From: Sulfonitrofixus sp039714575
Lineage (GTDB): Bacteria; Campylobacterota; Campylobacteria; Campylobacterales; Sulfurimonadaceae
Reading direction: 5' to 3'
NCBI GenBank assembly: GCA_039714575.1
Contig: JBDLJE010000086.1
Location: 1 to 5,620 of the forward strand
DNA length: 5,620 nt
The translations under genes were made by a program, and so were the position numbers. Positions 5,510 to 5,620 of this stretch are shown here, in pieces (the first letter of the stretch is position 1; every line of letters begins with the position of its first letter). The notes below the pieces were generated by a model, which was not told where the DNA came from, did no database searches, and saw only the letters and a program-made list of their open reading frames with translations.

Positions 5510-5620
5510 CGTCATTGCACTTTCTTTTTTTCGTTAGTTTTACGACTCGGCATTTAGTGCCTCCCTGCATTACGCTGTTGGCGCTTATCTTCTTTGTGCA
5601 AGCAAAGAAAAAAAGTGACA

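Larger units (their letters stand above)
5093..5620. other. Non-coding spacer, probably an interspersed intergenic repeat element
   Basis: No convincing gene is found in these 528 bases. All frames on both strands are broken by stops or lack a credible start. The stretch has homopolymer runs near both ends (A/T tracts at about 5147-5180 and 5522-5532, plus AAAAAAA near 5610) and many short inverted repeats between them. Several minus-strand frames stay open for 40-65 codons without a start and read like spurious peptides often seen in bacterial intergenic repeats, for example LFFRSICRVDC and FESFFGFVFLRRKK. I infer a dispersed repeat or a decayed element. No clear terminator for the upstream gene stands out; a weak 7-bp pair CTAGATA/TATCTAG (5085-5091, 5120-5126) is the best candidate. 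Confidence 0.5.

Overview
The window looks like a chromosomal segment from a Campylobacterota (epsilonproteobacterial) genome, probably a Sulfurimonas-like or related sulfur/hydrogen oxidiser. This rests on the style of the NrdA and PurB proteins and on gene order. An RluA-family pseudouridine synthase diverging from a purB-nrdA pair matches, from memory, Campylobacter jejuni Cj0022c-Cj0023-Cj0024, which lies close to dnaA and the replication origin. The genus is an inference.

Layout from left to right: (1) positions 1-129 hold the 5' end of an unrecognised minus-strand gene that runs off the window. (2) Positions 130-270 hold a structured spacer with an imperfect stem-loop, three AAAAATC repeats and an intrinsic terminator for nrdA. 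(3) nrdA (271-2637, minus) encodes the class Ia ribonucleotide reductase large subunit, complete with all catalytic residues. (4) A 55-bp gap without a visible terminator separates it from (5) purB (2693-4021, minus), adenylosuccinate lyase. These two are probably cotranscribed, purB first. (6) A divergent promoter region (4022-4180) holds a perfect 18-bp inverted repeat. (7) An intact RluA-family pseudouridine synthase gene follows (4181-5092, plus). (8) Positions 5093-5620 show no convincing gene. They are T/A-tract rich and full of short inverted repeats, and look like an interspersed intergenic element.

The most notable signal is inside the pseudouridine synthase gene. Positions 4860-4875 read TGTTTCACGTGAAACA, a perfect copy of the canonical bacterial centromere site parS, which is bound by ParB. 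It is encoded in frame as L-F-H-V-K-H. The segment may therefore act in origin segregation as well as coding for an enzyme. The remembered position of the orthologous block near oriC in Campylobacter fits that idea.

The second notable signal is the 18-bp inverted repeat at 4073-4124. It starts almost exactly where transcription would begin from a TATAAT box at 4062-4067 and ends in a T run, so it could be a very short promoter-hairpin-terminator unit (a small RNA or an attenuator) between the divergent genes.

Functionally, PurB makes AMP and AICAR for purine nucleotide synthesis and NrdA reduces ribonucleotides to deoxyribonucleotides, so the minus-strand operon links purine supply to DNA precursor supply. 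The NrdB partner is not in the window.
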